Shown here in pieces: positions 11,800 to 23,500 of a DNA stretch of 64,000 bases; within the stretch, counting starts at the first letter, position 1; every line of letters starts with the position of its first letter. The notes under the pieces are model-generated. The model had not been told where the DNA came from. It made no database searches and saw only the letters and a list, made by a program, of their open reading frames with translations. Origin of the DNA: Paramacrobiotus metropolitanus (lineage: Eukaryota > Tardigrada > Eutardigrada > Parachela > Macrobiotidae); contig NW_026570229.1 in the NCBI RefSeq assembly GCF_019649055.1, positions 2,155,001-2,219,000 on the forward strand, in the 5' to 3' direction. A program made the translations under genes and the position numbers.

Positions 11800-13720
11800 C
11801 TGCAGAATACTATAATACATCTATTCAATACGGTTAGTGTCGGCGTGGCAAACATGTTAGATATGGCCCATTTCGTACCGCTCTAGAAAACCGACCACAT
11901 GTTTTTGTTACCGTATTCCAAGCAATCCTAAGTATTGAATATAAATTTTATTGGCAAAACGATACAGTCACAAGTTTCCTATAAAAGTGAAAGATTTGTA
12001 CTGAATGCACAGCCTCAGCCGACTACGGAAATAGGCGGCCTAATCACACAGAACATTTCGTCTAAGTTAGCCGATACTGGTGCTGTTCCCATGACAGAGG
12101 CCGCGTTCCCGCGTTGGATGTCAATGCTGATCCGTTGGCGCAGAAACTCCATCGCCCGTACCTCGCCTGTTTCCTGTCGTATCATCTTCCCGACTTCGGT
12201 GACCAAACGAGAGGCGTCCGGTCCGAGTGGTCCGAGTGTTTCGACGCCAAATGCACGGAACAGGTAATCTCGGGTGAGTTCCTGATACTTCGCCACTTTA
12301 TCCTGCTCTGCGCGCGCTGCGGCTGCCCCCGCTTGCTTCGATGTTGCCGCGATGTGTGACAAGGCTACCGTGCACACACATGGGGCATCCCAGGTCAACA
12401 TCTTTCCTCTTTCCCAAGGACAAAGTCACTCCGTCGGGGCGCTTCCCGCTGGTAAGGCAAGTACCAGGTGGTTCCAGTTCCGTTTCAATACCGGCGGAAG
12501 CGAAGGCGCGCTTTAAAGTGGCATTGATGCAACTGTGCCTCGGCTTCCGGCCCCGGCTTTTTTTTGCAGCTCAGGCCGTGGTATCCTCGCGCATCAGCCC
12601 ATTCACCACAATTACAACGGTGTGGAATGGTGACTGGTACGCCGAGACGCAGGCCGACAGCAATTCTGAGTGTGGTATCGTTTAGGAAGTTTCCGAGGAT
12701 TGCGGCTGGAAGTGCTTCCAGCCATGCGCCGTTATCTTTAGTGCTCACACCACGAAGACGAGCTTCACTTGACATGTCCGACTGGGCTGCCACCAGCAGG
12801 GCTTCTGCCATGCCCCGGATGATCGGTTCATCCCATGTCTTCTGGAATTTTCGGGTTTCGGAAGTCGGGAGATCGGCTTCGGTTGTTCACTGCCAGTCTT
12901 CTAAGGCGCCACAACAATAGATTTCCGGGTCGAAAACTACTATCTCGTTGGTCAGTTTAGCTACTGAGTAAGCCGAGGCCAAAAAGGCCGGGAGGGCCAG
13001 CTTCTCAATGCTCCGAATTCCGAGACCGCCCTGTGCGACCGGAAGTGACGCTTGCGTCCATATGGCGTCAGTGATATTCACATTGGTAATTCGGGACAGA
13101 CAACGGATTATCATTTTATCGAACTGTCGCAACAGCTCTCCTTGCAAATAGCACCGTGCAGTTCGCAACCTGTAGATCATTCTTACTGGTCCCATGCTGC
13201 ATTTCAAAAGATACAACGCGTGGTGGGCAGGCAGCAGGTTTAAGCATTGAGTCATCCTGGCGATCTTATCGGTTTCAGCAGCTAGGGTGCCCGCAACCGC
13301 GTCATCGTGGAGTGGTGCGCCGAGGTAATTCAACGCGCTCAGGTGTGGCAATTGTAAATCAGGAAACGATAGAAGAAATGCGTCAGTTACTCTTTGGCGA
13401 TCGGTTTCGGACCCTCCGATCACTACCAATTCGCATTTTGCGATGTTCAGATGCAGCCCGGCGTTTTTCAGCGCTTCTTGCAAAGTACATAGGTCATCGT
13501 ACACGTCCTCAGGGTCACCTCCAAGCGCATCGTCATCCAAAAAGCTCTCACGGAATTTTGATTTCAGTGACGGTGTTGCTTGATGGTGGCGAGGCAATAT
13601 AACAGCGGGCCCTTGGGATCGCCCTGTTGTATCCCTGCTTGTGAAAAGATCCTAAGTATTCCGGTTGTATTCGTACTGTACGAGGAGGGAACAAGCATCT
13701 TCAGTAGCGCGCTCGAATAG
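11800..13720 (-). pseudogene. Degenerate RT plus restriction-like-endonuclease retrotransposon (family A, copy 1)
   Basis: Read on the minus strand, a reverse-transcriptase fragment (QQGDPKGPLLYC near 13590-13640, then the FLDDDALGG catalytic box) is followed by a thumb and linker region. Next come a Cys/His knuckle (CNCGEW...GLSCK) and a RPDG...PWERGKMLTWD endonuclease block. The 3' end near 12010 carries QRISIDIQRGNAASVMGTA. This is the layout of non-LTR elements with a PD-D/EXK (R2-type) endonuclease. The copy is dead. There is a frame change between the QQGDP and DDD boxes, a TGA replaces an Arg codon after EDWQ near 12888, an extra T lies in the T-run at 12558-12565, and two bases are missing near 12421 relative to copy 2. 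The upstream RT half is missing. An AATAAA-like signal lies at its 3' end, near 11945 (minus sense). Confidence 0.8.
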
Positions 13721-13739
13721 TCAAGACAATTTGAAGTTT

Positions 13740-13930
13740 GAACACTCGTTTGACTGCAAATCTGGCTTAACAGTCAACCACGGAAGGCTGGCAATCCACG
13801 TTTAACTTGGCCACTGTCAATCAGGGCAACCATCCACGGTTGACGGTAAGGTGCACGCAGATGGGCAACATTCCACGGTTGGCAGTTCAGTGAATCTTGC
13901 TGGCACACACTTGACGCACAGTGTTCAAAG
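13740..13930. repeat. Three imperfect tandem units with CCACGGTTGAC
   Basis: GGCAATCCACG, GGCAACCATCCACGGTTGAC and GGCAACATTCCACGGTTGGC follow one another at about 45-50 bp intervals. They lie just outside the retrotransposon's truncated 5' side. No function can be inferred. Confidence 0.4.
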
Positions 13931-14037
13931 AGTCTTGACTATACGAACGCGCTACCGAAGATGCTTACTCCCTCCTGGTATTCATACTGTATTCTCCGCG
14001 TCCGCTATAATACGTAATTATAATTTCAAGGGCTAGG

Positions 14038-15665
14038 TATGTACCTTATACTCATAACGGTCCTCATACTCATAATCCTACTCCTAATTCAGAATTCATA
14101 CTCATAACGTCTCTCATAATGATATTCATACTTTGGTCCTACTGATTATCATATTTTTGTTCATAACTCATACCTTCGCCGCTACTCATACCAGTGCGCT
14201 ACTCCGCTTAATATTATTAGTAAATAATTATATTATTATTTTATTAATCGTAAATACCGTATTATTGATACTAAGTAGTAATAGCTCTTGCGTATAATAT
14301 GCACCGTTCTTAAATTTTTTTGAACATCTTCATTTAATATCTGCTGTTGCCCTGGCTTGCAACGATCAAACTGCGTTATTACCGTTCCATTGCTTTACTG
14401 TGTACACGGTGCTTTTGTCAAAATTTAGTTTTGTGGAAATGAAAAGTCAACGGGTATTGTTTGATGGAATCTACGTAGTAAGCCCATTCACATTTCAGTC
14501 ATTTTATCATTAGCACCAGTTAAAAATATGGACGAAAATGGACAATGGTAGATTTTCTTACGCAGTTTTTATATGCAGATTTAATTACTTAGCTTTCGTT
14601 ACTCAGATCAAGTTTACTGAAGTCATTTTGCAGTGAAGCCATTTTCTAATAAATATTTTTTCGCTTCTAGGTGAGATGAAATAATTTTGACGAGTAGACG
14701 ATAGTGGACGGTTGAGTAGACTACATCGTGTCTCAGCCTTTATTGTCCTGTGGTTGGTAACGATTCAAGATAGTCAATACATGTAGTTCACAATTTCATG
14801 AAAACAATCAAACAAAGTGCTACGTAACTGACAACAAGGCAATATTTTGGCGCCGCAAAAAGGGCAAGCCGACCTGCACATCACAAAAGGGCCTAAAAAA
14901 GAATGAAGTAGCAAAAGCTGATTGGACAACTCCGCCACTCCAAATGCCGATGGCGAATGGCAGTTGCACAGTCTTTGATGGAATAAGAGGCTCCTCCTCC
15001 TCGATGTAAGGCACACGGCAGCATGGATGGAGGCACCGCGTCGTGTGCAAAACGCAAAAGGTGGAAAACGATGCGGCGTGTAATTTCTGGATGATGCCAG
15101 ATCGAGGAGTCTTGGCTTACCGGATGTTGTTAACGTCCAAAGTAGAGAAAACAGCCAGCTGCTTCTGCTTTATGGTGGGCCAGATATCCAACAGTCGACC
15201 GTTATTCCAACAGCGAGGCGTCGTATATCCAGCAGCCTGCTCCACAAATTGCAGGGAAAAAAAGGAAGATGCAGAAGATATGCTTCCATAATGAATCTCC
15301 ATTACCCAATGGGCAAGCTCTAATTAAGAGCTCCGCGTTCAAGTAAAAAAACTCATACTTTGGCATGGAAAAAAACAGTGGGAAAACAGCGAGAAAGGGG
15401 TGCAGAAAAGTTCCAGATTTAGTGGCCGTTCGGTAGCTGTGCAGGCCAAGAGTGAGCAATATTACATGTAATTGAATATTACATAACCATTACAACTATG
15501 TGAGATATGAGTTAAGATATGAGTTACAATAATGAACAAAAATATGATGACCAGTAGGACCAAAGTATGATTATGATTATGAGAGCCGTTATGACTTATG
15601 AGTATGAATTCGGAATTAGGAGTAGGATTATGAGTACTTGCATGAGAACCGTTGAGTATTTCGGA
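14038..15665. mobile_element. Fold-back element with ACTCATA/TATGAGT arms, ~1.6 kb
   Basis: About 14038-14175 and 15500-15665 are inverted copies of each other. The left arm contains TACTCATAATCCTACTCCTA and TTTGGTCCTACTGATTATCA. The right arm contains their reverse complements. Both arms are built of TCATA(C/A) words. The 1.3-kb interior has no convincing coding sequence, only overlapping short frames at 14774-15459. The structure fits a non-autonomous fold-back or MITE-like DNA transposon. No clear target-site duplication was found. Confidence 0.65.
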
Positions 15666-16005
15666 ATTTGCGATAAGCAAGCGGCCAGTACCCATGCTGT
15701 AGATACCATGACTCGGAGGCACCGCGTCATGCGTCTGAAAGGGATGCTTGCCTCTTTGGCCTTGCGAAAAACTGCATGCGCGATGGACCGGCCACGGGCA
15801 GGCACACGGCAGACCAAATTCTCCCTTCTCCTGTGATTCATCCATCCTTTTACCTCTCGCATGTGCATGTGCACTTGCGGCCTACCGATTGTCACTTTTG
15901 GTAGACGGGCCCGTCTCTCTGTGGCCATGCCCGTTCCTAGTAAGCACAGTCTTAATTGCTTTTTAATTACTTTTTATGACTTGTGCTCGCGATTTTCGGG
16001 CATGT
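15666..16005. other. Spacer between inverted 26-bp ends
   Basis: 15666-15691 (ATTTGCGATAAGCAAGCGGC then CAGTAC) is inverted at 16006-16032 (GTACTAGTCCGGTTGCTTAT then CGCAAAT). The two flank about 310 bp. The spacer has a GGAGGCACCGCGTC stretch also found at 15024 inside the preceding fold-back element. No gene was recognised; frames on both strands overlap. Confidence 0.35.
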
Positions 16006-16860
16006 GTACTAGTCCGGTTGCTTATCGCAAATCAGGTATTAGGTACATACCTAGCCTAATTTCAGGGTTTCAGTATTCTCTGCCAAATAGCCGGTATTCC
16101 TACGTATTCAGCCTGCATTCCTACCGTATTAGCAATTTCTTTATTATTCAGCTCTGACATATGGCTGCACCCTTCTTTAGTGTGTTGAGATATTCTCACG
16201 TATTCTGCAGATACAGATATCCTGCCCGAATTCAAGACGTATTCTAATTTTCTAATTAAGAAACTCAGGAATACATTGGAGAATACGGGAGAATACGGGG
16301 ACCCACTAAGGAAGACAGTAGCGATGCCTAAAAGCTACCCTAGATGGTGGAAAACACCTCGCGAATACAGTAGGAATACCTGCTGTACTAGTTAAAAACC
16401 TACCCTAAGAAGCCTAAGAAACCGAAGAATACATTGGAAACGCGGGCAGCATACGGGGAGAATATGTGGGAATACGGTAACAGAACAGCACAGGAAGACA
16501 GAGTCAGGTGTACTTGCAAAAGCAGGATAATGGAGAATACAAGTCACACAACGTGAATACTGACAGAATACACGTGTGAAGGGAATATGCCCTGACGCTG
16601 GCGTGCAAGCCAAGCGACTGAGGCTGCACATGCGTGAGATGATCAAACATCGGATGCAAAAGAAGAAAATATCAAAAATCACATCCGCGTCTACACAACG
16701 CAACAGAACACAATGGGAAGACAGAGAACAGATGAGAAGCTGTACGTACGCAGTAGTACAGCACAAATTCTATACGCCATCCCTACACGTGGGATACATA
16801 GAAATACGTGGAATACAAAAACAGGCCGATTACATAGAATGGCACGAAAGGGGCCATAGG
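16006..16860. mobile_element. Fold-back element with GTATTC/GAATAC arms, ~0.85 kb
   Basis: The left part (16030-16250) is dense in GTATTC, TATTCTC and CGTATTC. The right part (16265-16830) is dense in GAATAC, GGAGAATACGGG and GAATACA. The arms are therefore opposite in orientation. No coding sequence was found; an apparent 124-codon minus-strand frame at 16392-16766 is Cys/Phe/Leu-rich low-complexity shadow. It starts with the 27-bp end shared in inverted form with 15666-15691. Confidence 0.5.
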
Positions 16861-17531
16861 TGAACATGTACAAACACTACAGTTCAGCTACTGGTAAAAA
16901 TTATTGTTCCGTTCGCCTTGTTATTAGTTTTATATATGTTATTTGAATATTTCTGATTTTCAGGTACGCATATGTAACAAGACTGTAGATGACGATTACC
17001 GCACATTAAAACAATGGCCTCTGCACTACAGTTATCGCGATAATAATTGTTTAATGCAATACTTCCAATATTAATTTACCTTCTGAAGTAAGCAGCATAT
17101 TACGAGTAAAACAACAAAGAAAATAATTTTGTTAAACTAGGATCTATAAATATTTGACGTGCACTAGGCATGTCTGATTCATGTAACGCGTGAACAATGT
17201 GGCCCGGTGTGCCGTGGTATGGAGGTTGGCGCCACCCATGAATGTGCATTTTTCGCTGTTTCCATGCGCCCATAATTTCTCGACAAGCTTGTACATCCAT
17301 GCCGGATTTATTATTTAGCTAGCAGTCTGCAGTTAAGCAAGCTCGGTTACAACAGCTCGGCTTTTATGGTATGTACTGGTAATTTACGCATTTCTCACAA
17401 AAAATGGTTCTTGAATAATTAAATAACGATATTCGATTGCGAAGGCGCTTCAGTTAATGACAAACGACTTTTTTTATGATAAAGCAACAGGAATGCGAAG
17501 CGAATTGCAGTGAAAGCTGCTAAGAAAACAC
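16861..17531. other. No gene recognised
   Basis: A 66-codon minus-strand frame (17100-17300) has no recognisable motif and no matching splice partner. It lies downstream of the astacin-like gene's stop codon, so it is not a further exon of that gene. Confidence 0.3.
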
Positions 17532-19480
17532 TTAGACCAGCGGGTTATAGCTTTCGTCGTTTTCCCAGTCCGACACGATGTACGTCGTTGCACGGGCGTC
17601 ACGGCGGAAATGTATGGGTTCCTTCAGCTGTTCATGCAGAGTGCAATGCTGTCCATTCACAACACTGGCCGCCACGCATAAACCCGGCATTACATGGCAC
17701 AACTGATGGCAGTTCTCCGCTGTCACTTTGCTTTGGGAAGACGCCGCGATTAAATCTTTAAGTTCCAGAGACTTCTGAACGGAGTTGTTTTCCAGAGCCT
17801 TACTTTCAAACGTTCGCATAACTCGACTGGTGCGCATAACAATGCCCGAGAATCGCCCCTTTGATTCAACTGCTTGGTAGGAACACCCGTTTCTGTTAAC
17901 CTTGTAAATCACAGTGCATATGCCACGGGAGCCGATCGAATGGTCGATGTCCAGGTTAGCTAGAACTGCATGCTCTGTTTCCGTAACATGAAGGCATTCG
18001 TTCATCATGGCGTGAAAATCTGCAGCAGCCCGCCCAGTTTTCTTATACCGCAGTGTTATTTTTTTTCCAGTGCAGCTGATCTTCCAATCTGCCAGATAGA
18101 CGGTTCTTCTGGTAGCTAAAAATATATCCATTGTAACGCAAAAATGCTGAAGTTACTAAGAAAAAAGACTGATGTGTTAAGTTGACAACTGTAGTGCACG
18201 ATATTTTCATCGTCTGCAAGAATAAACGCTATACTGTATCGTAAGTATGGCTTCAATAAGTTGGTGCTTTATCCAGTTTTCCAACCAAAATAGTTAGATA
18301 CTTGTGAAAATCTGTCTACGCTTCATACACAGTGAGTAAAGCCTTTACGTAAGTTTGTAAAAAATGAGAACTATATTTGTTTCAAAAAATACGAGTACTA
18401 TTAGTTGATCACTTACTGTTTATGGAAATTGGATTCTCGTTCACGCAGCCGTAAAAATCTAACATTTTTTGCGCATCAAAAAATGTTAATCCGGACGGCT
18501 GCGGTCCAATATCCCAGTATGACGGAATGCCACTTCGCAGTTCCATTGTGTGATCTATTTCGTTTGCGGCATTATCCGTGAAGTTAGATGCCATTACGCT
18601 TACTAAATCGTAAGGATAGGCCATTGATGCGGTGTAATCGATAGTGTAGTACGTTGGAAGGTCTGGAACTATGACATAAACTTCCGTTGAAATACATTCT
18701 CAAATGCTTTTTACACCACCGTTACCTTGACATCTCAAACGATCCTCTTTTGTTACGATATACTGGTCTCGGTCCCGTCTGGTGTGCTCATGTTTTATAT
18801 TAAATACCGAATGCAAAGTCTCGTGCAAAAAAAGCGTTTCAACTACGTAATCTTTGTGGTGAACGAACGAGCGAACATCAGCCTGGATAATATTTGGATT
18901 TCGGGGATTGAATTTATTCTCCCAGGAAGGCTTCGGCCAGGGCACGTATCCAATTTGCTCACTAAATCCATCTCTAAAACGTCATACAGAACTTACTGCA
19001 AAGCAAAGCAACTTATTTATTTAAAAGTCGCCATACTCGGGCACACACTGGCCAGGTTGTAACTGGCTATCCTTTATGATAATCTCCAAAATCGGATGCA
19101 AGTCTTTCGGTCCAGAAGGCCGTAAAAAATCTGGCCCTTTGCAACCTTCCATGATGCTGTTAATAGCCCGTATTGCTTTTTCCGCCAGCAGTCTGTATCG
19201 TGGACCATAATAGCTCTCGTCGTATTGAGAGTCTGCGGTAAAATAAACGGCCGCTGAAGTACTTACATATCCAGCATATCAGTTTGGATAAATGTCTTAC
19301 TTATGTGGAATGGGATGTATCCCCGCTTAATCGGCCATTGATGCGGTTTGGCAGGTGGTTCTTCAGTAGTAGTTTTTGTAGGATTGTCGACTTCCATAAA
19401 AGGTGGATTCGGCGGTATAGGCACCGGTGGTGGGGCAGGTGGGTCAAACATTGCGCTGGATCGAAACGGATCTCCTTGTT
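17532..19480 (-). CDS. Astacin-family (M12A) metallopeptidase-like protein with changed zinc motif
   Basis: Five exons join in perfect phase on the minus strand: 19480-19301, 19253-19049, 18973-18726, 18662-18417 and 18115-17532, giving about 487 residues. The 5' exon with start and signal peptide was not found. Order: Pro-rich segment (MFDPPAPPPVPIPPNPP), the start of the peptidase domain (WPIKRGYIPFHI), then the helix LHETLHSVFNIKHEHTRRDR. This corresponds to the astacin HExxHxxGFxHEx zinc site. Next comes YDLVSVMASNF at the Met-turn, then a C-terminal extension of ~190 residues with CHQLCHVMPGLCVAAS, which looks like a PAN/apple-type fold. The zinc motif has one extra residue and Phe in place of Gly, and the usual His-Tyr after the Met-turn Met is Ala-Ser. 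Known astacins are secreted zinc endopeptidases. This one may be inactive or altered in specificity. The introns are 47, 75, 63 and 301 nt. Confidence 0.78.
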
Positions 19481-20565
19481 CTGAATTACAAAAAAAAACA
19501 CCTTCGATGATAAACCGCTGCTTGTCGGAGTACTGTTTCTCTACTGCTCTTTGGGTATTCGTACAGCTACTGGATTAGTACGCCTGTGAAAGCAGATTAA
19601 TGCGACTCTAACGAGATTTCCTGAAGGAGTAGTTGAATGGCGGCAATATTACAGGCTAATACCGCGGTAGTCGGTACATACAACTATACAGAGTACAAGG
19701 CAGTTACTTAACTACGTACGTTCCTAAAAATGCTTTTGTAAGTACTAATAAATTATATTTATGAATTTATAAGTGCGGCAAACAAAAAGAAAAAGCGTGC
19801 GACCTTGACATTATGTGTATCCAAGAAAGCGGTACAGATATATACAGTTTATATCAAAGCCAGCGTATAATAAAATGCACATATCATTCGATTGCACTTA
19901 TTCTGATGGACACTCGCAGTTTGACCGCATAAAAAATGTGCAGTTTGACCGCATAAAAAATGTGAAGATGGAGATGGAGAGAGAGCGGAACAACCAGCAA
20001 TTGTTGGGATCCACAGTTGAATTTTGAAAAACACTTCTATTGTACCGTAAGGAATACTTCGTATGATACGCTCGAATCGGCAGAGAAAGGGTAGTCGTAC
20101 AATGGATTTGCAGCTCTTCGGAAATTATACTCGTATATAAGTAGAGGCAGACAGGATATACTGTACAGCCAGTACATGAAAATTACATTAGGAAATAACA
20201 AGAAAGAATTTTAAAACCAGCACGGTGTTCTTTTCCGGAGCGATTTTTTATTTTAAGGGCAAATAATTTCGAACGGCAAACTTTTTAACGGTAACCTATA
20301 TTCTTTATATAACGGTTTTTACAGCGATAAAGGCAAAAATGCAAAGTTGAAACTGAAAGGCAAATTGAAAAGACGGTGCTGGGAAAGTTGGCCGATCCTC
20401 ATTATTATTATAATGTCTATTACGAGTATTAAATGATTATTATCCAACTACAGTATCCAAATCCTTCAAATGGAGATATTTTATCAGCTGAAACATTTTT
20501 GGCTATTAGGCGAAGAAATGCAACGCGAATGTTTTTCCGTAAAGCATACCGGTACAAGTGTTTCT
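19481..20565. other. Putative upstream region of astacin-like gene; nothing else recognised
   Basis: The missing first exon of the astacin-like gene should lie here or further right. A minus-strand ATG at 19809-19811 is one candidate, but the following frame is short and I cannot support it. A small tandem duplication (CAGTTTGACCGCATAAAAAA twice) occurs at 19917-19956. Confidence 0.3.
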
Positions 20566-23500
20566 GGCTTAATCTTGAAAAGCTTTAGTCGTGAGATATT
20601 TTTTAAAGTTGTTAATGAACAATTTATGTGCCATATAAAAACTGAAGGTAACATTTTTAAGCGATAATCTGTGCTTTTTATTTCGTACCACTTCCATCCA
20701 ATGACCGGTTTTGCCTCGTGGGTGATGCTGGGTATGGTGACCCGTTGCTTCCTTGTTTTGCACGACAGAATCCGAATGTTGGATCGGTATATTGACAAAC
20801 AGCATTCGGACAGCATGGTGGTATACTTGATACATTACGCGCGCATCCCTCGCCTTCCTGCTGACAACGTTCCACGCGCAACTAAATAAAAAAACCCAAA
20901 TAACAATCAGTAAGGAATTTCATAATCTGTGCTGCTTTTTCTTTAGCAGAAGCACTGCTCTATATCTGTAATATAACTTTGCAGTCTGCAATTCATTTTT
21001 AGCATGCCAAAGCATACGTTTGTGAAATTTTTGGAAATGCTGGTATGTTAAACATTTATGCAGTACAAACTTTAATTTATCCACTGTAAATGCACGTCAC
21101 ACTACAAAAATTCCTCAGTTTTTCATAGAGAGTGGCTCATCGGTGCATCAGCTAAAGCTTTTGCTTTTTTCCATTCCCAACGCAGTATTTTCTATCAGTT
21201 GCAACGTTTCATTGCAAAACGATTCGTGTACAGATATACCTATGCGCACTTGCACCGCACTTATCGTAAGCGAAAATTTCGTGGCAAAGAAAGCAGTGAA
21301 GTAAAGGTAAAGTACAAAATTTCAGACGCGTTTAAGTAATGCGCAAAAAACCGCTTGTAATATACTCATAATTTCTTCAAACTCTGGTGCCAAAAGCAGC
21401 GCAAAGATACTGCAATATGACAATTATTTTGATCCAGAACCATTTGAACCAGCGCCACAGCATTCGTTACTAGTACTGGTAAAGCTACTGATATTTAAAA
21501 ATTTTACAGTTTACTTAAAAAAATTTAGAAAGTAACACAATGCAAATGTCTCTGCAAAACTTTCTGTCACTTACCGCTGAAATCGGTCCTAGAAAAATGG
21601 CAGCAAAGGTCAACACAAATATCAGCTGCGTCGCCATAGAAAATGGAGTTATGGAGTGTTACCGCCCGCGACAAACTAGTAACTTGTTATATATAACGAC
21701 TCGGCAATCATGTACGAAAGGGTTAAATCTACTTGTTGAAAACAACAGTTCGAAAACAGCGGATGTTTTACTCAACTTTTATACGCCTTGTACGAGCACT
21801 CGTGGCATGAAACTGGCACTGGACTATGCATGATTCCCGATAGTTTGGGGTGACCTTGATTGAAGGGTCTTTGAATAACCGGAAAGAACGTTCCGTATTA
21901 AGCGCCGAATTTGCTGTTATTATGAGTACTTTGGTCTGGTAAACGCTGGTGTTGCAAGCTGTCAGGGATTTTTGTAAGGCTTACTTTTGAATTTCGCCTT
22001 ATAATATCTTGAAACACGAAATTGTTCCATGGAACATGCTGTTTACGTAAGCTTTCCCGGCAAATCGCTCAAGATCAGACTTGCTTATGCTGTACTCGTA
22101 AACAAACTGCACCCGGTATGGTAATCGTTGGTGGTTGTTTCAAGTTGGACCACAAAAGATAATGTTATTCTTTAAACTTATTCTTTTGAGCAAGGGTTGA
22201 ATATATAAGAAAATAAACGTTGAACTGTCATTTACTGAAATAGTTTTGAAGGTACGATTATTTTGCCAAACTGCCAGTACCATGAAAACACTGCGTGCCA
22301 AATTTCTCGTAGAGAAATTTAATACGTCAGGACGGATGAACGGCAATTTTATGATTCAGTGTACTTTTACAAAAGCGCTTCCGACGTAAATTGCTGTTAG
22401 TAAATGCGTAAATAATGGATTTTGCACAAAGTGAAGTGAAAATGAACAAATTTATAAAGCGCTCTTATCAGCAAATTATGTAGCAAAACATTCTGTAATA
22501 TTTTGTATTAAGATAAAACTGTTAGGCTCCATATGTCTACAAAGTTAATGATGGCACAAAACAAACAAATAGAAAACGAAACAAATAACATAAGCGGTCA
22601 GTTTACAACAAAAAATGTCCATATTAAAAAGGAACACACAACTTCTTGAAGCATACAAGCAGAACCTGAGGAAACCACGACTGCGCCGCATTTTGATATT
22701 ATGTATAGGTAATTAAAATTTTGATGTAATTTAATTTTTTGATATCAATAAATTGAATTTAGTCGAAAGTCGAAAGCAGTCAGGATGCTGTCTGCTTCTG
22801 TGTCGACGTGCACATTTTGCCATCACTATGTTCTTCATCTGATTGCTTTGCTTTTCAGTTTATTACTGCACCATTAGTGAACCGTATTACTTTTATTCGG
22901 CCGCAACCAGTGCACAGATCATTGAATCTGCGTAGGTTTACACTTTACAGTTTACACCGAATTACATAATATTACAATGAGTTAAATTTCAAACATTGAA
23001 AAAACACTATACTGTATGGCGCCCTGTGTAGAACTAACTATACGGTAAAATAGCCTGTCTGTCAGCCGCCAGGTTAGTTTACATTTGGCACAGGCAGTAA
23101 TTAAATATAAACAACCTATAATTATGGTTAGTACCGCAGGGATTTCCTGGGATTCACTAATACGACTGTTATAACGTATAAGTTTAACTTCATGAAATGC
23201 GTCGCTGCTTTTCATCCCGCTGGTTTGTCAAGGCAGCACTGTCTCAAAAATGAGTTTGACAATAGTGCTCAGTGACTGCCGCAGTTTGATGCATCGCTTT
23301 AAAAACCGCGTCTAAAAATGCAGCTATGGTTTTTCGGATGACGACTGCAAATACAAAGCGGCACTTGAAATGTAAAGCGTTCTTTACAGGAATTCTGCTG
23401 GTAGTGCCGCGCAAGTTTCTTGGTTTCATCCTAAAAATTCACGATTAAGCGTTTTTAAGGCTAGCAACTAGTGTTGCTTTACTTAGTAAAAGTAAATAGT

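Noticed and set aside
11491-11837. Open frames through the GAGTGGTCAGAGT array on both strands
   Set aside because: They exist only because a repeat of 6/12 bp has no stop in several frames; there is no unique coding sequence.
12114-13602. Plus-strand frames of 81-148 codons in the retrotransposon
   Set aside because: Antisense of the RT/endonuclease sequence, repeated in the second copy at 44137-45552.
21540-21833. 97-codon frame open in both duplicated segments (also 46511-46804)
   Set aside because: All four nucleotide differences between the copies change the amino acid and none is silent. No motif or splice context exists, so openness is explained by recent duplication.
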